A stretch of DNA of 12,712 bases from Gammaproteobacteria bacterium (GTDB lineage: Bacteria > Pseudomonadota > Gammaproteobacteria > QNFN01): assembly GCA_003645555.1 (NCBI GenBank), contig QNFN01000020.1, forward strand, positions 1 to 12,712, read 5' to 3'. This document shows, piece by piece, positions 1-6,207 of the stretch (positions are counted from its first letter, which is position 1; each line of letters opens with the position of its first letter). A program made the position numbers and the translations under genes. The notes under the pieces are model-generated. The model was given only the letters and a program-made list of their open reading frames with translations. It ran no database searches and was not told the origin of the DNA.

Positions 1-204
1 AACGGCGCCCAGGTGGTGCAGCGGGTGCGCACGCTGCTCGACAGCGAGATTCCGGTGGTGTTCATGACCGGCGCCACCTCCGCGGCACGTATCCGCGCGC
101 CGCGGATGCCCTACTGCGACGTGCTGCGCAAACCGATCGACGGCCACAAGCTGTTGCGTGCGCTCAGCGATGCCCTGGCACGGCCCACCGCCAGCGACGA
201 ATAG
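1..204 (+). CDS. Response regulator receiver domain, C-terminal part (truncated by window)
   Basis: The reading frame is open from the first base and stops at TAG 202-204, giving 67 visible residues. The stretch IPVVFMTGA fits beta-strand 4 of a CheY-like receiver with its conserved Thr. The later VLRKPID fits the conserved Lys-Pro of beta-strand 5, and a final helix (LLRALSDALARP) follows. The protein ends directly after the receiver fold with no DNA-binding domain, so the receiver is either a stand-alone domain or the last domain of a larger protein. The phosphoacceptor Asp and the N-terminus lie upstream of the window. Its stop is only 3 bases from the end of the convergent histidine kinase gene, which makes a functional partnership plausible but unproven. 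Confidence 0.75.
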   Translation, partial: NGAQVVQRVRTLLDSEIPVVFMTGATSAARIRAPRMPYCDVLRKPIDGHKLLRALSDALARPTASDE

Positions 205-207
205 CCC

Positions 208-951
208 CTACCCCAGTGCCGGCAACCTGATTCGGACGACCACTCCCGGCCCGTCAGCCGCCGGAGCGACATCCAGCGATGCGTCGACCTCGGCCAGCAG
301 GTCACGGGCGAGCCCCAGGCCGACCCCGAGATGGGTGTCCCGGTTGCGGCTCGAAGTGCCGTGGACGAACGCCTCCTCTACCGTTAGCCCGACAAACCCA
401 GGCCCGAAGTCACGCACCGCAACCTCGACCGCGCCATCGTCGACCGTCGCCGTGAGTTCCACCGGCGGGGCTTCGCTGTCGGGGCGAGCCTCGCAGGCAT
501 TCAGCAACAGCTGCAGCAAGGCCGTGCGCAGGGCCGGGTCGCTGGCGCGCACCGCCGGCAGCGATGTCGGCAGGTTCACAGACACCGGGCGTCGCTTGGT
601 CAGAGGCCGCAACGGCCACAGGGGCAGGGTCCGCTCCACCAGTTCGGAGAGCACCAGTGGTTGTGCCTCGCGCTGGTCGAAATCGGGGAAATCGAGGCTG
701 CCGAGCAGCTTTTCGACCCGCTCGGTCGCCCCCGCCGTCAGCCGGTTCGCCGTGTCCCTCACCTCGGCCTCGGCTGCCCCCTGGTCGAGCAGCGAGACGG
801 CCATGGCCAGGCTATGCAGCGGGCTGCGCAGATCGTGGGCCAGGTCGGACAGACCACCAACGACCTGGAACGCAAAAGAGAGACGCGCCAGGCGGGCGTT
901 GGCGGTGGTCGGGTCATCCGACGGCAGCAGCGTATCGAGATCAAACGGCAT
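208..951 (-). CDS. Soluble histidine kinase (HisKA-like plus HATPase_c)
   Basis: This 247-residue protein carries the marks of a sensor kinase core. The H-box is LAHDLRSPL with His39 as the likely phosphoacceptor. The N-box is LLLNACEA (Asn151). G1 is RDFGPGF (about 180-186) and G2 is GVGLGLARDLL (from 209). It should autophosphorylate with ATP and pass phosphate to a response regulator. There is no transmembrane segment or signal peptide, and only about 30 residues precede the H-box, so it has no recognisable sensor domain and should be cytosolic. The start at 951 has a modest AGGGA-type site upstream. It runs tail to tail with the receiver-domain gene. Input must come from a partner protein or from an unrecognised short N-terminus. 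The family call is firm, the signal unknown. Confidence 0.88.
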   Translation of the reverse strand: MPFDLDTLLPSDDPTTANARLARLSFAFQVVGGLSDLAHDLRSPLHSLAMAVSLLDQGAAEAEVRDTANRLTAGATERVEKLLGSLDFPDFDQREAQPLVLSELVERTLPLWPLRPLTKRRPVSVNLPTSLPAVRASDPALRTALLQLLLNACEARPDSEAPPVELTATVDDGAVEVAVRDFGPGFVGLTVEEAFVHGTSSRNRDTHLGVGLGLARDLLAEVDASLDVAPAADGPGVVVRIRLPALG

Positions 952-1101
952 CGTCTTCCCTGGCGTGAAGGGGCCAACAAGCGCCCCGCCCAGACATCAA
1001 GCTAACCCAGCGTCACGACACGGGCAATTCGCACGCGACCGCAGCCGCTACAATCGGTTGGTGATGCAGACACTCGACAGATCCACCACGGCGTTTGAAA
1101 G
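952..1101. promoter_or_regulatory. Divergent intergenic region between the histidine kinase and the 163-residue protein
   Basis: This 150-base gap separates two divergent starts and must hold both promoters. On the plus strand TACAAT at 1049-1054 resembles a sigma-70 -10 box, about 50 bases before the ATG at 1102. No convincing -35 box is seen at the usual distance. No strong operator palindrome is visible. Confidence 0.3.
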
Positions 1102-1593
1102 ATGAGTCACACCAAGTCACGACGCCACGCGGCGCTGGCCGAAGCCGCCATGACCGTCATCGCCCACCTGCACGGCCTGCGGGTCAACCGGCTGTACCTC
1201 GTCCCGCCAGAAACAGGCCACGAGTTACTGGCCACCCTGCGCTACGGGCTCGACCTCGAGCACCTCGACCATGAGCGTCACTTCTTCCAGGCCCTCAAGC
1301 GTGTTGAGGTGGCCCTGGCCGGCCGGGTCGCGGTCGAACACTATCTCGATACCCTCCCGCCGACAGGCGAAGCGGAGATGATCGCGGCGGCGATCCTCGA
1401 CCGCTTGTGCACCAGCGCGCGCCAACAAGCCGCACTGCACGCCTTCGCCCGCACCCGCCTGCTCGACCTCCTCGATACGCCCACCCAGCGCACCATGATC
1501 GAGGAGCTCGCCGAGCAGCTCGAGCGTGCCGGTGAACTCGATCGTGACCAGTTCATGCTGGTCACACTGAAAGCGGTAAAAGTCCCTATCTAA
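1102..1593 (+). CDS. Hypothetical all-helical protein, 163 residues
   Basis: I do not recognise this family. The protein is cytosolic-looking: it has no signal peptide and no membrane segment. It is rich in Leu, Ala, Arg and Glu, with predicted helices throughout (for example LLATLRYGLDLEHLDHERHF and MIEELAEQLERAGELDRDQF). The C-terminal half looks amphipathic and may form a helical bundle. The start at 1102 is preceded only by a weak GAAAG site; a later Met at residue 17 has no better site. The TAA stop lies inside the 4-base CTAA that flanks the mobile element starting at 1594. The repeated CTAA at 1896-1899 implies the stop was already present before insertion, so the gene is probably intact. 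Its codon bias looks like that of its neighbours. Confidence 0.65.
   Translation: MSHTKSRRHAALAEAAMTVIAHLHGLRVNRLYLVPPETGHELLATLRYGLDLEHLDHERHFFQALKRVEVALAGRVAVEHYLDTLPPTGEAEMIAAAILDRLCTSARQQAALHAFARTRLLDLLDTPTQRTMIEELAEQLERAGELDRDQFMLVTLKAVKVPI
1590..1593. repeat. Left CTAA target-site duplication of the outer element
   Basis: CTAA directly precedes the left inverted end of the outer element and is repeated exactly at 1896-1899. The TAA of this copy is the stop codon of the preceding gene. Confidence 0.6.
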
Positions 1594-1625
1594 CAGGTCG
1601 TTGAAATTCGCTCAGATGAGTGCGC

Positions 1626-1650
1626 GGCCAATCCTGACGCCGGAGCGTGC
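1626..1650. repeat. 25-base imperfect direct repeat, left copy
   Basis: GGCCAATCCTGACGCCGGA followed by GCGTGC matches 1845-1869 at 21 of 25 positions. The two copies lie on either side of the inner element, inside the outer element. They are probably an internal subrepeat of the outer element, since they are much longer than a transposon target duplication. Confidence 0.6.
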
Positions 1651-1651
1651 T

Positions 1652-1815
1652 AGGGAACCTCTGATTAATTCTGGGCGAAGTAGATGGTGATGCAGAATGT
1701 TCAGATTTGAGGCGCCAAGTGCACGTAATAGCTGGACTATTGCGTAGCTTGGCAACGATAAAGCTGGACATTCTGGGCGCCAGATACGAGTTCATGAATT
1801 AATCAGAGGTTCCCT
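1652..1815. mobile_element. 164-bp MITE-like element, copy 1 (nested)
   Basis: The element is bounded by a perfect 19-base inverted repeat, AGGGAACCTCTGATTAATT at 1652-1670 and its exact reverse complement at 1797-1815. It lies inside the outer element. The edges read CTA-GGG on the left and CCC-TAA on the right, so a TA or YTAR-like target is likely, but its exact length cannot be fixed. A second, diverged copy lies in the opposite orientation at 7337-7499. Blocks such as 1690-1715 are identical to it over 26 bases. No transposase is encoded, so movement would need an enzyme supplied elsewhere. Confidence 0.8.
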
Positions 1816-1844
1816 AAGTTTACTGGAGTAAATGAGCATTTTGA

Positions 1845-1869
1845 GGCCAATTTTGACGCCGGATCATGC
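1845..1869. repeat. 25-base imperfect direct repeat, right copy
   Basis: This copy matches 1626-1650 with four mismatches. It lies in the right arm of the outer element. Confidence 0.6.
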
Positions 1870-1895
1870 CAGCTGAGTAGAATTTCAACAGCCTG

Positions 1896-1899
1896 CTAA
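1896..1899. repeat. Right CTAA target-site duplication of the outer element
   Basis: CTAA directly follows the right inverted end of the outer element and matches 1590-1593. Joining the two flanks through one CTAA would restore a simple convergent gene junction. Confidence 0.6.
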
Positions 1900-1905
1900 T
1901 CGAGC

Positions 1906-2247
1906 CTAGTCGATGTCGGCGAGCCTGGTTGCACGAAACGGGATGCTGTACTTGGCGGCGGTATCGGTGGCATTGCCCCGGATGGTCCCGCCCTTGACCT
2001 CGCCGTCGTAGGTCATCCTGAAACTGCTGTCGTAGCGCCCAAATAACGGCCGTCGCTGGCTCCCTTTGCCACGCGTGGTCATAACCGTCTTGGCTATCAC
2101 CCGGTTGCCCTTCACTTTGTAGCTTCCGATCGTGTAATGGCTGGCGCTGGCACCGCGGTAGATGCCCTTTTCGATGAAGGCGGTCGAAGTGCTCTCCCAA
2201 CCGTACGGCCCCTTCATTTCGATCTGCCAAATCCCTTCCAGTTTCAT
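1906..2247 (-). CDS. Small GrlR-like protein, 113 residues
   Basis: The protein opens with GIWQIEMKGPYGWESTSTAF, followed by IYRGASASHYTIGSYKVKGN and a later TYDGEVKGGTIRGNA. This layout of a short beta-rich sheet with a G-x-Y-x-V-x-G turn resembles the GrlR family. GrlR is a lipocalin-like small beta-barrel best known as a negative regulator of the enteropathogen type III secretion locus, and many uncharacterised homologues exist in environmental bacteria. The start at 2247 has a good GGGAG site about ten bases upstream. No signal peptide is seen. No secretion genes are nearby, so a type III role should not be inferred. The gene converges on the 163-residue protein, with the nested elements between them. 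The family match is from memory of the pattern and is moderate only. Confidence 0.6.
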   Translation of the reverse strand: MKLEGIWQIEMKGPYGWESTSTAFIEKGIYRGASASHYTIGSYKVKGNRVIAKTVMTTRGKGSQRRPLFGRYDSSFRMTYDGEVKGGTIRGNATDTAAKYSIPFRATRLADID

Positions 2248-2477
2248 GCCTGCTGCTCCCTGGTGTCATTCCAGTCAGAGTGTAGCCAGCAATGGTATGA
2301 CTGTCCCACGCACCGCGATCACCAGCGTGGCGAATCCTGGCACGGGGCACCCAGACCCCAGGATGCCAAAATCCACAGCACGCGCGATGGTCAGCAGGCC
2401 GCCTATGGTTTACGTCGTCCAGAAACTATCCTTGCCATCGGGTCTGTCGAAACAGAAGACCATGTTCGGAGGCACTG

Positions 2478-3899
2478 ATGAATGAACTGTGGCTGATCGC
2501 CGCGGCAATCACGGACCGTATCCTGGCGTTGGTGCTGATCGGCCATGCCGTGCTGCACAAGCGCGACGTCGGGTCGGCCATCGGCTGGAGTGGCCTGATC
2601 TGGTTCACGCCTTTGATCGGTTCGCTGCTCTACCTGGTATTGGGCATCAACCGCATCAAGCGTCGCGCCGCGCGCCTGCGCCACGGCGCAGGGCGTCCCG
2701 AGATGGTCCCGTGCGAAAGTGGCAGCATCGGACTCCAGGAACAGCATGGCGAGTTGACCCCGATCGCACGTCTTGCCGATCACGTCGCAGGGGTGCCGCT
2801 GACCGCCGGCAACCGTGTCGTACCCCTGCCCGACGGCGACATCGCCTACCCGGCCATGCTCGAGGCGATCGCCAACGCCGAACAGAGCATCGGTCTGGCC
2901 ACCTACATTTTCGACCATGACCGCGCCGGGGTGCAGTTTATCGAGGCCCTGGCCGCGGCGAGCCGACGTGGGGTCGAGGTGCGCGTGCTAATTGACGGCG
3001 TCGGCGAGCGTTACTCCTCGCCACCGGCAACCCGCGTGCTCCGCGAAAACGGCGTCACCACCGCGGTCTTCCTCAAGTCACCCCTGCCATGGCGCAACCC
3101 GTACATGAACTTGCGCAACCACCGCAAGGTGATGGTGGTCGATGGCCGGCTTGGTTTCACCGGCGGCATGAACATCCGTGAGGGTTGCCTGCTGCACCTC
3201 GACCCGCCCCACCCGGTACACGACCTCCATTTCAGGCTCGAGGGTCCGGTGGTGCGCCAGATGGTCGAGACCTTCGCCCTCGACTGGGATTTCACCGTCC
3301 ACGAGTCGCTTACTGGCGAGGCCTGGTACCCGGACCTTCCCGCCGTCGGCGAAACCCTCGCCCGCGGCATCGCCGACGGTCCGGACGAGGATTTCGAAAC
3401 CATCCACCAAGTGCTCCTCGGCGCACTGGCACAGGCGTCTCGACGGGTCCGCATCTGCACCCCCTACTTCCTCCCCGAACCAACCCTGATCGCGGCACTC
3501 AACACCACCGCCATGCGCGGAGTGGAGGTCGAAATCGTGGTCCCGGCACGCCCGAACCTGCGCATCGTCCACTGGGCATCGATGGCGCAGATGGGCCTGC
3601 TGCTGCCGTCCGGCTGCCGTGTCGTGGAAACTCCATCACCGTTCGATCACACCAAGCTGATGCTGGTCGACGACGCCTGGGTGTTTTTCGGATCGTGCAA
3701 CTGGGACGCCCGCAGCCTGCGTCTCAATTTCGAATTCAATATCGAATGCTACGACCGCAACCTGGCCGCGGAACTGCATCACACCGTCGATGCCAAGGTG
3801 CATCGAGGCCAGCGGCTCAAACTGGAGACGGTGCAAGAGCGCACACTTCCGGTGCAGCTGCGTGACGGCGTGGCACGGCTGTTCAGTCCCTACTTGTGA
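2478..3899 (+). CDS. cls: Cardiolipin synthase (ClsA-type, phospholipase D superfamily)
   Basis: This 473-residue membrane enzyme condenses two phosphatidylglycerol molecules into cardiolipin and glycerol at the inner membrane. Two hydrophobic segments lie in the first 60 residues (LWLIAAAITDRILALVLIG and a second around 34-56), followed by a basic stretch. Two HKD catalytic motifs are intact: NHRKVMVVDGRLGFTGG (His215, Lys217, Asp222) and DHTKLMLVDDAWVFFGSCN (His391, Lys393, Asp398). The C-terminus RLFSPYL is typical of the family. The length is close to E. coli ClsA (486). GGAGG at 2468-2472 fixes the ATG at 2478; an overlapping ATG four bases later is out of frame. The gene appears monocistronic. 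ClsA or ClsB subtype cannot be settled by eye, but the N-terminal membrane segments favour ClsA. Confidence 0.93.
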   Translation: MNELWLIAAAITDRILALVLIGHAVLHKRDVGSAIGWSGLIWFTPLIGSLLYLVLGINRIKRRAARLRHGAGRPEMVPCESGSIGLQEQHGELTPIARLADHVAGVPLTAGNRVVPLPDGDIAYPAMLEAIANAEQSIGLATYIFDHDRAGVQFIEALAAASRRGVEVRVLIDGVGERYSSPPATRVLRENGVTTAVFLKSPLPWRNPYMNLRNHRKVMVVDGRLGFTGGMNIREGCLLHLDPPHPVHDLHFRLEGPVVRQMVETFALDWDFTVHESLTGEAWYPDLPAVGETLARGIADGPDEDFETIHQVLLGALAQASRRVRICTPYFLPEPTLIAALNTTAMRGVEVEIVVPARPNLRIVHWASMAQMGLLLPSGCRVVETPSPFDHTKLMLVDDAWVFFGSCNWDARSLRLNFEFNIECYDRNLAAELHHTVDAKVHRGQRLKLETVQERTLPVQLRDGVARLFSPYL

Positions 3900-3982
3900 A
3901 ATCACACTGGCCGGCTGCCTTCCCGCCCGCGCGTGATGGCGCTGGCAAGTTGTGGCCCGGCGATCCATTGACGAAGGCATCA

Positions 3983-4069
3983 TGTAATTATTTTCCTGGC
4001 TACCGGGTCTTCTAGGACAAGCGCAACAGACGCGCCGATTGAACCGATGCGACAACCCTGGAGACCATC
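3983..4069 (+). promoter_or_regulatory. Conserved 87-base upstream block of microprotein gene A
   Basis: This block aligns without gaps to 4466-4552 in front of the paralogous gene, with 58 of 87 bases identical. Best-conserved parts are TGTAA-TATTTTC at its start, GACAAGCGCAAC in the middle, GAACCGA, and ACCCTGGAGA, which holds the ribosome-binding site. The AT-rich start may contain a promoter -10 element, and TTGACG at 3969-3974 could be a -35, but spacing is short. The two blocks probably share promoter and leader. Confidence 0.5.
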
Positions 4070-4285
4070 ATGAAAAAGTTACTTACGATTGCTGTTCTTG
4101 GCCTGAGCCTTTCCGGTTTTGCCTTTGCCGACGACGCCGGCGACTTCTCCGACGTCAAGTCGACTATGGGCCAGCCCTACGACGGGCAGACACTCGGCCG
4201 CGCCGGGTATCCGGAACCGGCCCCGACGACTTCAGGCAAGGGCGTCGTGATCATCGACAGCGACCGTGCCGGCCTGCCGTCGTAA
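4070..4285 (+). CDS. Secreted microprotein A, 71 residues (paralogue of 4553-4768)
   Basis: The N-terminus MKKLLTIAVLGLSLSGFAFA is a textbook Sec signal peptide with an AxA cleavage site before DD. The mature product would be about 51 residues, soluble and periplasmic or secreted. The mature part has no Cys and no membrane segment. It contains TMGQPYDGQTLGR, then GYPEP, then TTSGKGVVIIDSDRA. I do not recognise the family. It is 53 of 71 residues identical to the protein encoded at 4553-4768, with no gaps. CTGGAG lies 8-9 bases before the ATG. The gene has its own strong terminator (4304-4336), so it is an independent transcription unit. Paralogue conservation in both coding and upstream sequence supports that it is real. 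Confidence 0.8.
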   Translation: MKKLLTIAVLGLSLSGFAFADDAGDFSDVKSTMGQPYDGQTLGRAGYPEPAPTTSGKGVVIIDSDRAGLPS

Positions 4286-4303
4286 AGCCCGCCAATCTGT
4301 GCG

Positions 4304-4336
4304 CAGAAGGCCCCCGCGGGGGCCTTCTGTTTTTTT
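4304..4336 (+). terminator. Strong intrinsic terminator after microprotein gene A
   Basis: A perfect 12-bp stem, CAGAAGGCCCCC (4304-4315) with GGGGGCCTTCTG (4318-4329), closes a 2-base GC centre; in practice the loop would open a few pairs. Seven T residues follow at 4330-4336. This is a classic rho-independent terminator 18 bases after the stop codon. Confidence 0.93.
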
Positions 4337-4465
4337 CCGGCCCAGTATGAACCGGATGCTTGCCGCCCGTCTGGCAGGTGATGCCGCAACAGCCGCGGCG
4401 ACCTGGTGCCGCACTGCCGTTGCATGGCATGTGAAATGAAATCGAAGCGGATTATTGGAAATATT

Positions 4466-4552
4466 TGTAAGTATTTTCGACCGCCACGGGTCCGGGATGA
4501 CAAGCGCAACCGTTGCGCGAGATGAACCGACATAACCACCCTGGAGACTGAC
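4466..4552 (+). promoter_or_regulatory. Conserved 87-base upstream block of microprotein gene B
   Basis: This is the counterpart of 3983-4069, with the same length and 58 of 87 identical bases. It retains the TGTAA-TATTTTC, GACAAGCGCAAC and ACCCTGGAGA segments. As it lies downstream of a strong terminator, gene B needs its own promoter here or just upstream. Confidence 0.5.
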
Positions 4553-4768
4553 ATGAAAAAGTTGATTACGATTGCTGTTCTTGGCCTGAGCCTTTCCGGT
4601 TTTGCCCTCGCTGATGACGCCAGTGACATCTCGTGGGTCCAGCCCACGATGGGCCAGCCCTTTGATGGACAGACGCTCGGTCGCACCGACTATCCGGAGC
4701 CAACCTCGACCACTTCAGGCGAAGGTGTCGTGATCATCGGCAACGATCGTGCCAGCCCAGCGTCCTGA
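4553..4768 (+). CDS. Secreted microprotein B, 71 residues (paralogue of 4070-4285)
   Basis: The signal peptide MKKLITIAVLGLSLSGFALA precedes DD, so the mature form is about 51 residues and exported. The core TMGQPFDGQTLGR, YPEP and TTSGEGVVII are shared with protein A; the last residues and the region around 24-31 have diverged. A run of 39 bases inside the signal peptide (4568-4606) is identical to 4085-4123 of gene A. This degree of DNA identity suggests a fairly recent duplication or gene conversion in this part. CTGGAG precedes the ATG. Function is unknown. Charge differences (Lys to Glu at 57, Asp to Gly at 63) show that the two copies are diverging in the mature part. Confidence 0.8.
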   Translation: MKKLITIAVLGLSLSGFALADDASDISWVQPTMGQPFDGQTLGRTDYPEPTSTTSGEGVVIIGNDRASPAS

Positions 4769-4783
4769 TCATCCGGCCAATCA

Positions 4784-4810
4784 GTGGAGAGGGCCCTTTC
4801 TTCATTTTTG
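4784..4810 (+). terminator. Degenerate terminator after microprotein gene B
   Basis: The stretch GTGGAGAGGGCCCTTTCTTC followed by ATTTTT occupies the same place as the terminator of gene A, after a shared GCCAATC-GTG segment (4776-4786). The hairpin is weak, with only a few pairs once a loop is allowed, but a T run follows. It looks like a decayed copy and may still terminate weakly. Confidence 0.4.
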
Positions 4811-4917
4811 CACCAACCGCTGAACATGAGCCTTGCACCGGTGTTGTGATGACCTACCGAAGGATTCATCCCAGGCTGCGGTGCCCAGGCACTGAGCCCT
4901 CTGCGACAGGTCGCAAC

Positions 4918-6207
4918 TCAGCACCCCCAGGGGAAGGAACTGCGCGGCGCCAACCGACCGCCATCCTGGTCCAGTGCTTCGGCAATACGTAGCCCCTCGT
5001 TCCACTTGGCCATTCGTTCCGAGCGGGTGAATGACCCCACCTTGAGTTGCCTGGCACCCCAACCGACGGCGAGATGGACGATGGTGACGTCTTCGGTTTC
5101 ACCGGAACGTGCCGAGACCACCGATTCCCAACCGACCTCTCGGGCCGCATCGAACGCGGTCCGGGTCTCGGTCAGCGTGCCGGCCTGGTTCGGCTTGATC
5201 AGCGCCGTATTGCAGGCGCCGAGTGCGGCACCATCCCGGATGCGCTGAGCATTGGTGCAGATAAAGTCGTCGGCAATTACCTCGACCCTGGGGCCGGCCG
5301 CGGCCGTGAAACGGGCCAGCGCGGTGGCGTCATCCTCACCGAGCGGATCCTCGATGGCCACGATCGGGTAGCGTGCGAGCCAGCCAAGCAGCATCTCGGC
5401 GAGACCGTCAGCATCGACTTCGCGATCATCACGTGCGAGCCGGTAACGGCCATCGCGGCCAAAATCGGTGGCCGCGATGTCGAGCGAAATGGCCAGGTCA
5501 TCTCCAGGTATGAAACCGGCCCGCTCGATGGCGCGGACCAGGAAGTCGAGCGCCTGCTCATTGGATGTGAACGCCGGCCAATATCCGCCCTCGTCGGCGA
5601 CCCCCTGCAACAATCCTGCGTCGGCCATGATCAAGCCGGCGGCACGGTAAACCTCGGCGGTCCAGTCCAGTGCCTGGGCGTAACTTCCAGCACCGACCGC
5701 AATCACCATGAAATCCTGCACGTCGACTCGACGCCCGGCATGGGCACCACCACCGAAGATCTGGATCTCCGGCAGCGGCATCAGCAGTTTCCTGCGCTCA
5801 CCGGCGAGGTAACGCCATAGCGGCACACCCTGGGCGCATGCGGCCGCGTGAGCCACCGCCATCGACGTTGCGACCAGGGCATTGCCACCGAGCCGCGACC
5901 GGTTTGGCGTGCCGTCGAGTTCAATTATTGCCGTGTCGATACCGACTTGGTCGGTGACCGATCGACCGCGCAACAGGTCAGCGATTTCGCCGTCGACAGC
6001 AGCGAGTGCATCTCTGACATCGTAACCACCGAAGGCCTCACCACCATCGCGTCGGTCAACCGCCTCGGCGCTGCCGGTCGAGGCTCCGGCCGGGGCGATG
6101 GCACGGCCGACGACGCCTCCGGCCAGGGCCACTTCGACCTCGACGGTCGGTCGTCCGCGGGAATCCCAAACGCGGCGGCCATGTACAGAAGCGATGGCGT
6201 CATTCAT
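4918..6207 (-). CDS. Enolase-superfamily protein with altered catalytic residues
   Basis: The 429-residue product matches enolase end to end (E. coli Eno 432). The GASTG loop is at 41-45, GGAHAG at 153-158, and DEGGY at 205-209. Metal ligands are kept: Asp243 (SLDIAA), Glu286 (IEDP) and Asp313/314 (ADDF). Catalytic Lys338 (LIKPNQ), Lys389 and Glu206 are also present. Two catalytic positions differ from yeast or E. coli enolase. The Glu of QEFM (yeast Glu168) is Asp165, and the His of SHRSGETED (yeast His373) is Ala366. Enolase makes phosphoenolpyruvate from 2-phosphoglycerate; here the chemistry or substrate may differ. The ATG at 6207 overlaps the stop of the upstream kinase (ATGA), with GGGAG at 6216-6220 as ribosome site. 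A second, canonical enolase elsewhere in the genome is expected but not visible. Calling it glycolytic enolase would be unsafe. Confidence 0.85.
   Translation of the reverse strand: MNDAIASVHGRRVWDSRGRPTVEVEVALAGGVVGRAIAPAGASTGSAEAVDRRDGGEAFGGYDVRDALAAVDGEIADLLRGRSVTDQVGIDTAIIELDGTPNRSRLGGNALVATSMAVAHAAACAQGVPLWRYLAGERRKLLMPLPEIQIFGGGAHAGRRVDVQDFMVIAVGAGSYAQALDWTAEVYRAAGLIMADAGLLQGVADEGGYWPAFTSNEQALDFLVRAIERAGFIPGDDLAISLDIAATDFGRDGRYRLARDDREVDADGLAEMLLGWLARYPIVAIEDPLGEDDATALARFTAAAGPRVEVIADDFICTNAQRIRDGAALGACNTALIKPNQAGTLTETRTAFDAAREVGWESVVSARSGETEDVTIVHLAVGWGARQLKVGSFTRSERMAKWNEGLRIAEALDQDGGRLAPRSSFPWGC
6204..6207 (-). other. ATGA start/stop overlap coupling kinase and enolase-like genes
   Basis: On the minus strand the kinase stop TGA (6206-6204) overlaps the enolase-like start ATG (6207-6205) in the four bases ATGA. 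This arrangement normally gives translational coupling and similar protein amounts. Confidence 0.85.

Larger units (their letters stand above)
1594..1895. mobile_element. Non-autonomous MITE-like element (outer), 302 bp including a nested insertion
   Basis: The ends are imperfect inverted repeats: CAGGTCGTTGAAATT (1594-1608) against AATTTCAACAGCCTG (1881-1895), 13 of 15 matching. Further pairing continues inward (CGCTCAG against CTGAG). Both sides are flanked by CTAA (1590-1593 and 1896-1899), a 4-base direct repeat of YTAR type as made by some IS5-family transposases. No transposase is encoded. Removing the inner element (1652-1815) leaves about 138 bp, a typical MITE size. It sits between two convergent genes whose stop codons would otherwise be about ten bases apart. 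Confidence 0.7.

Noticed and set aside
158..1105. Long plus-strand open frame opposite the histidine kinase
   Set aside because: Its product is low-complexity and Ser/Arg-rich, typical of an antisense frame in GC-rich DNA, and the minus strand encodes clear kinase motifs.
1586..1795. Small minus-strand frame similar in peptide to part of 7357-7500
   Set aside because: The similarity comes from the two DNA copies of the element; there is no evidence of translation, and the frame runs past the element's end.
1626..1869. The 25-base direct repeats as target duplication of the inner element
   Set aside because: They are too long and too diverged for a target duplication, and the right copy is separated from the inner element by about 30 bases.
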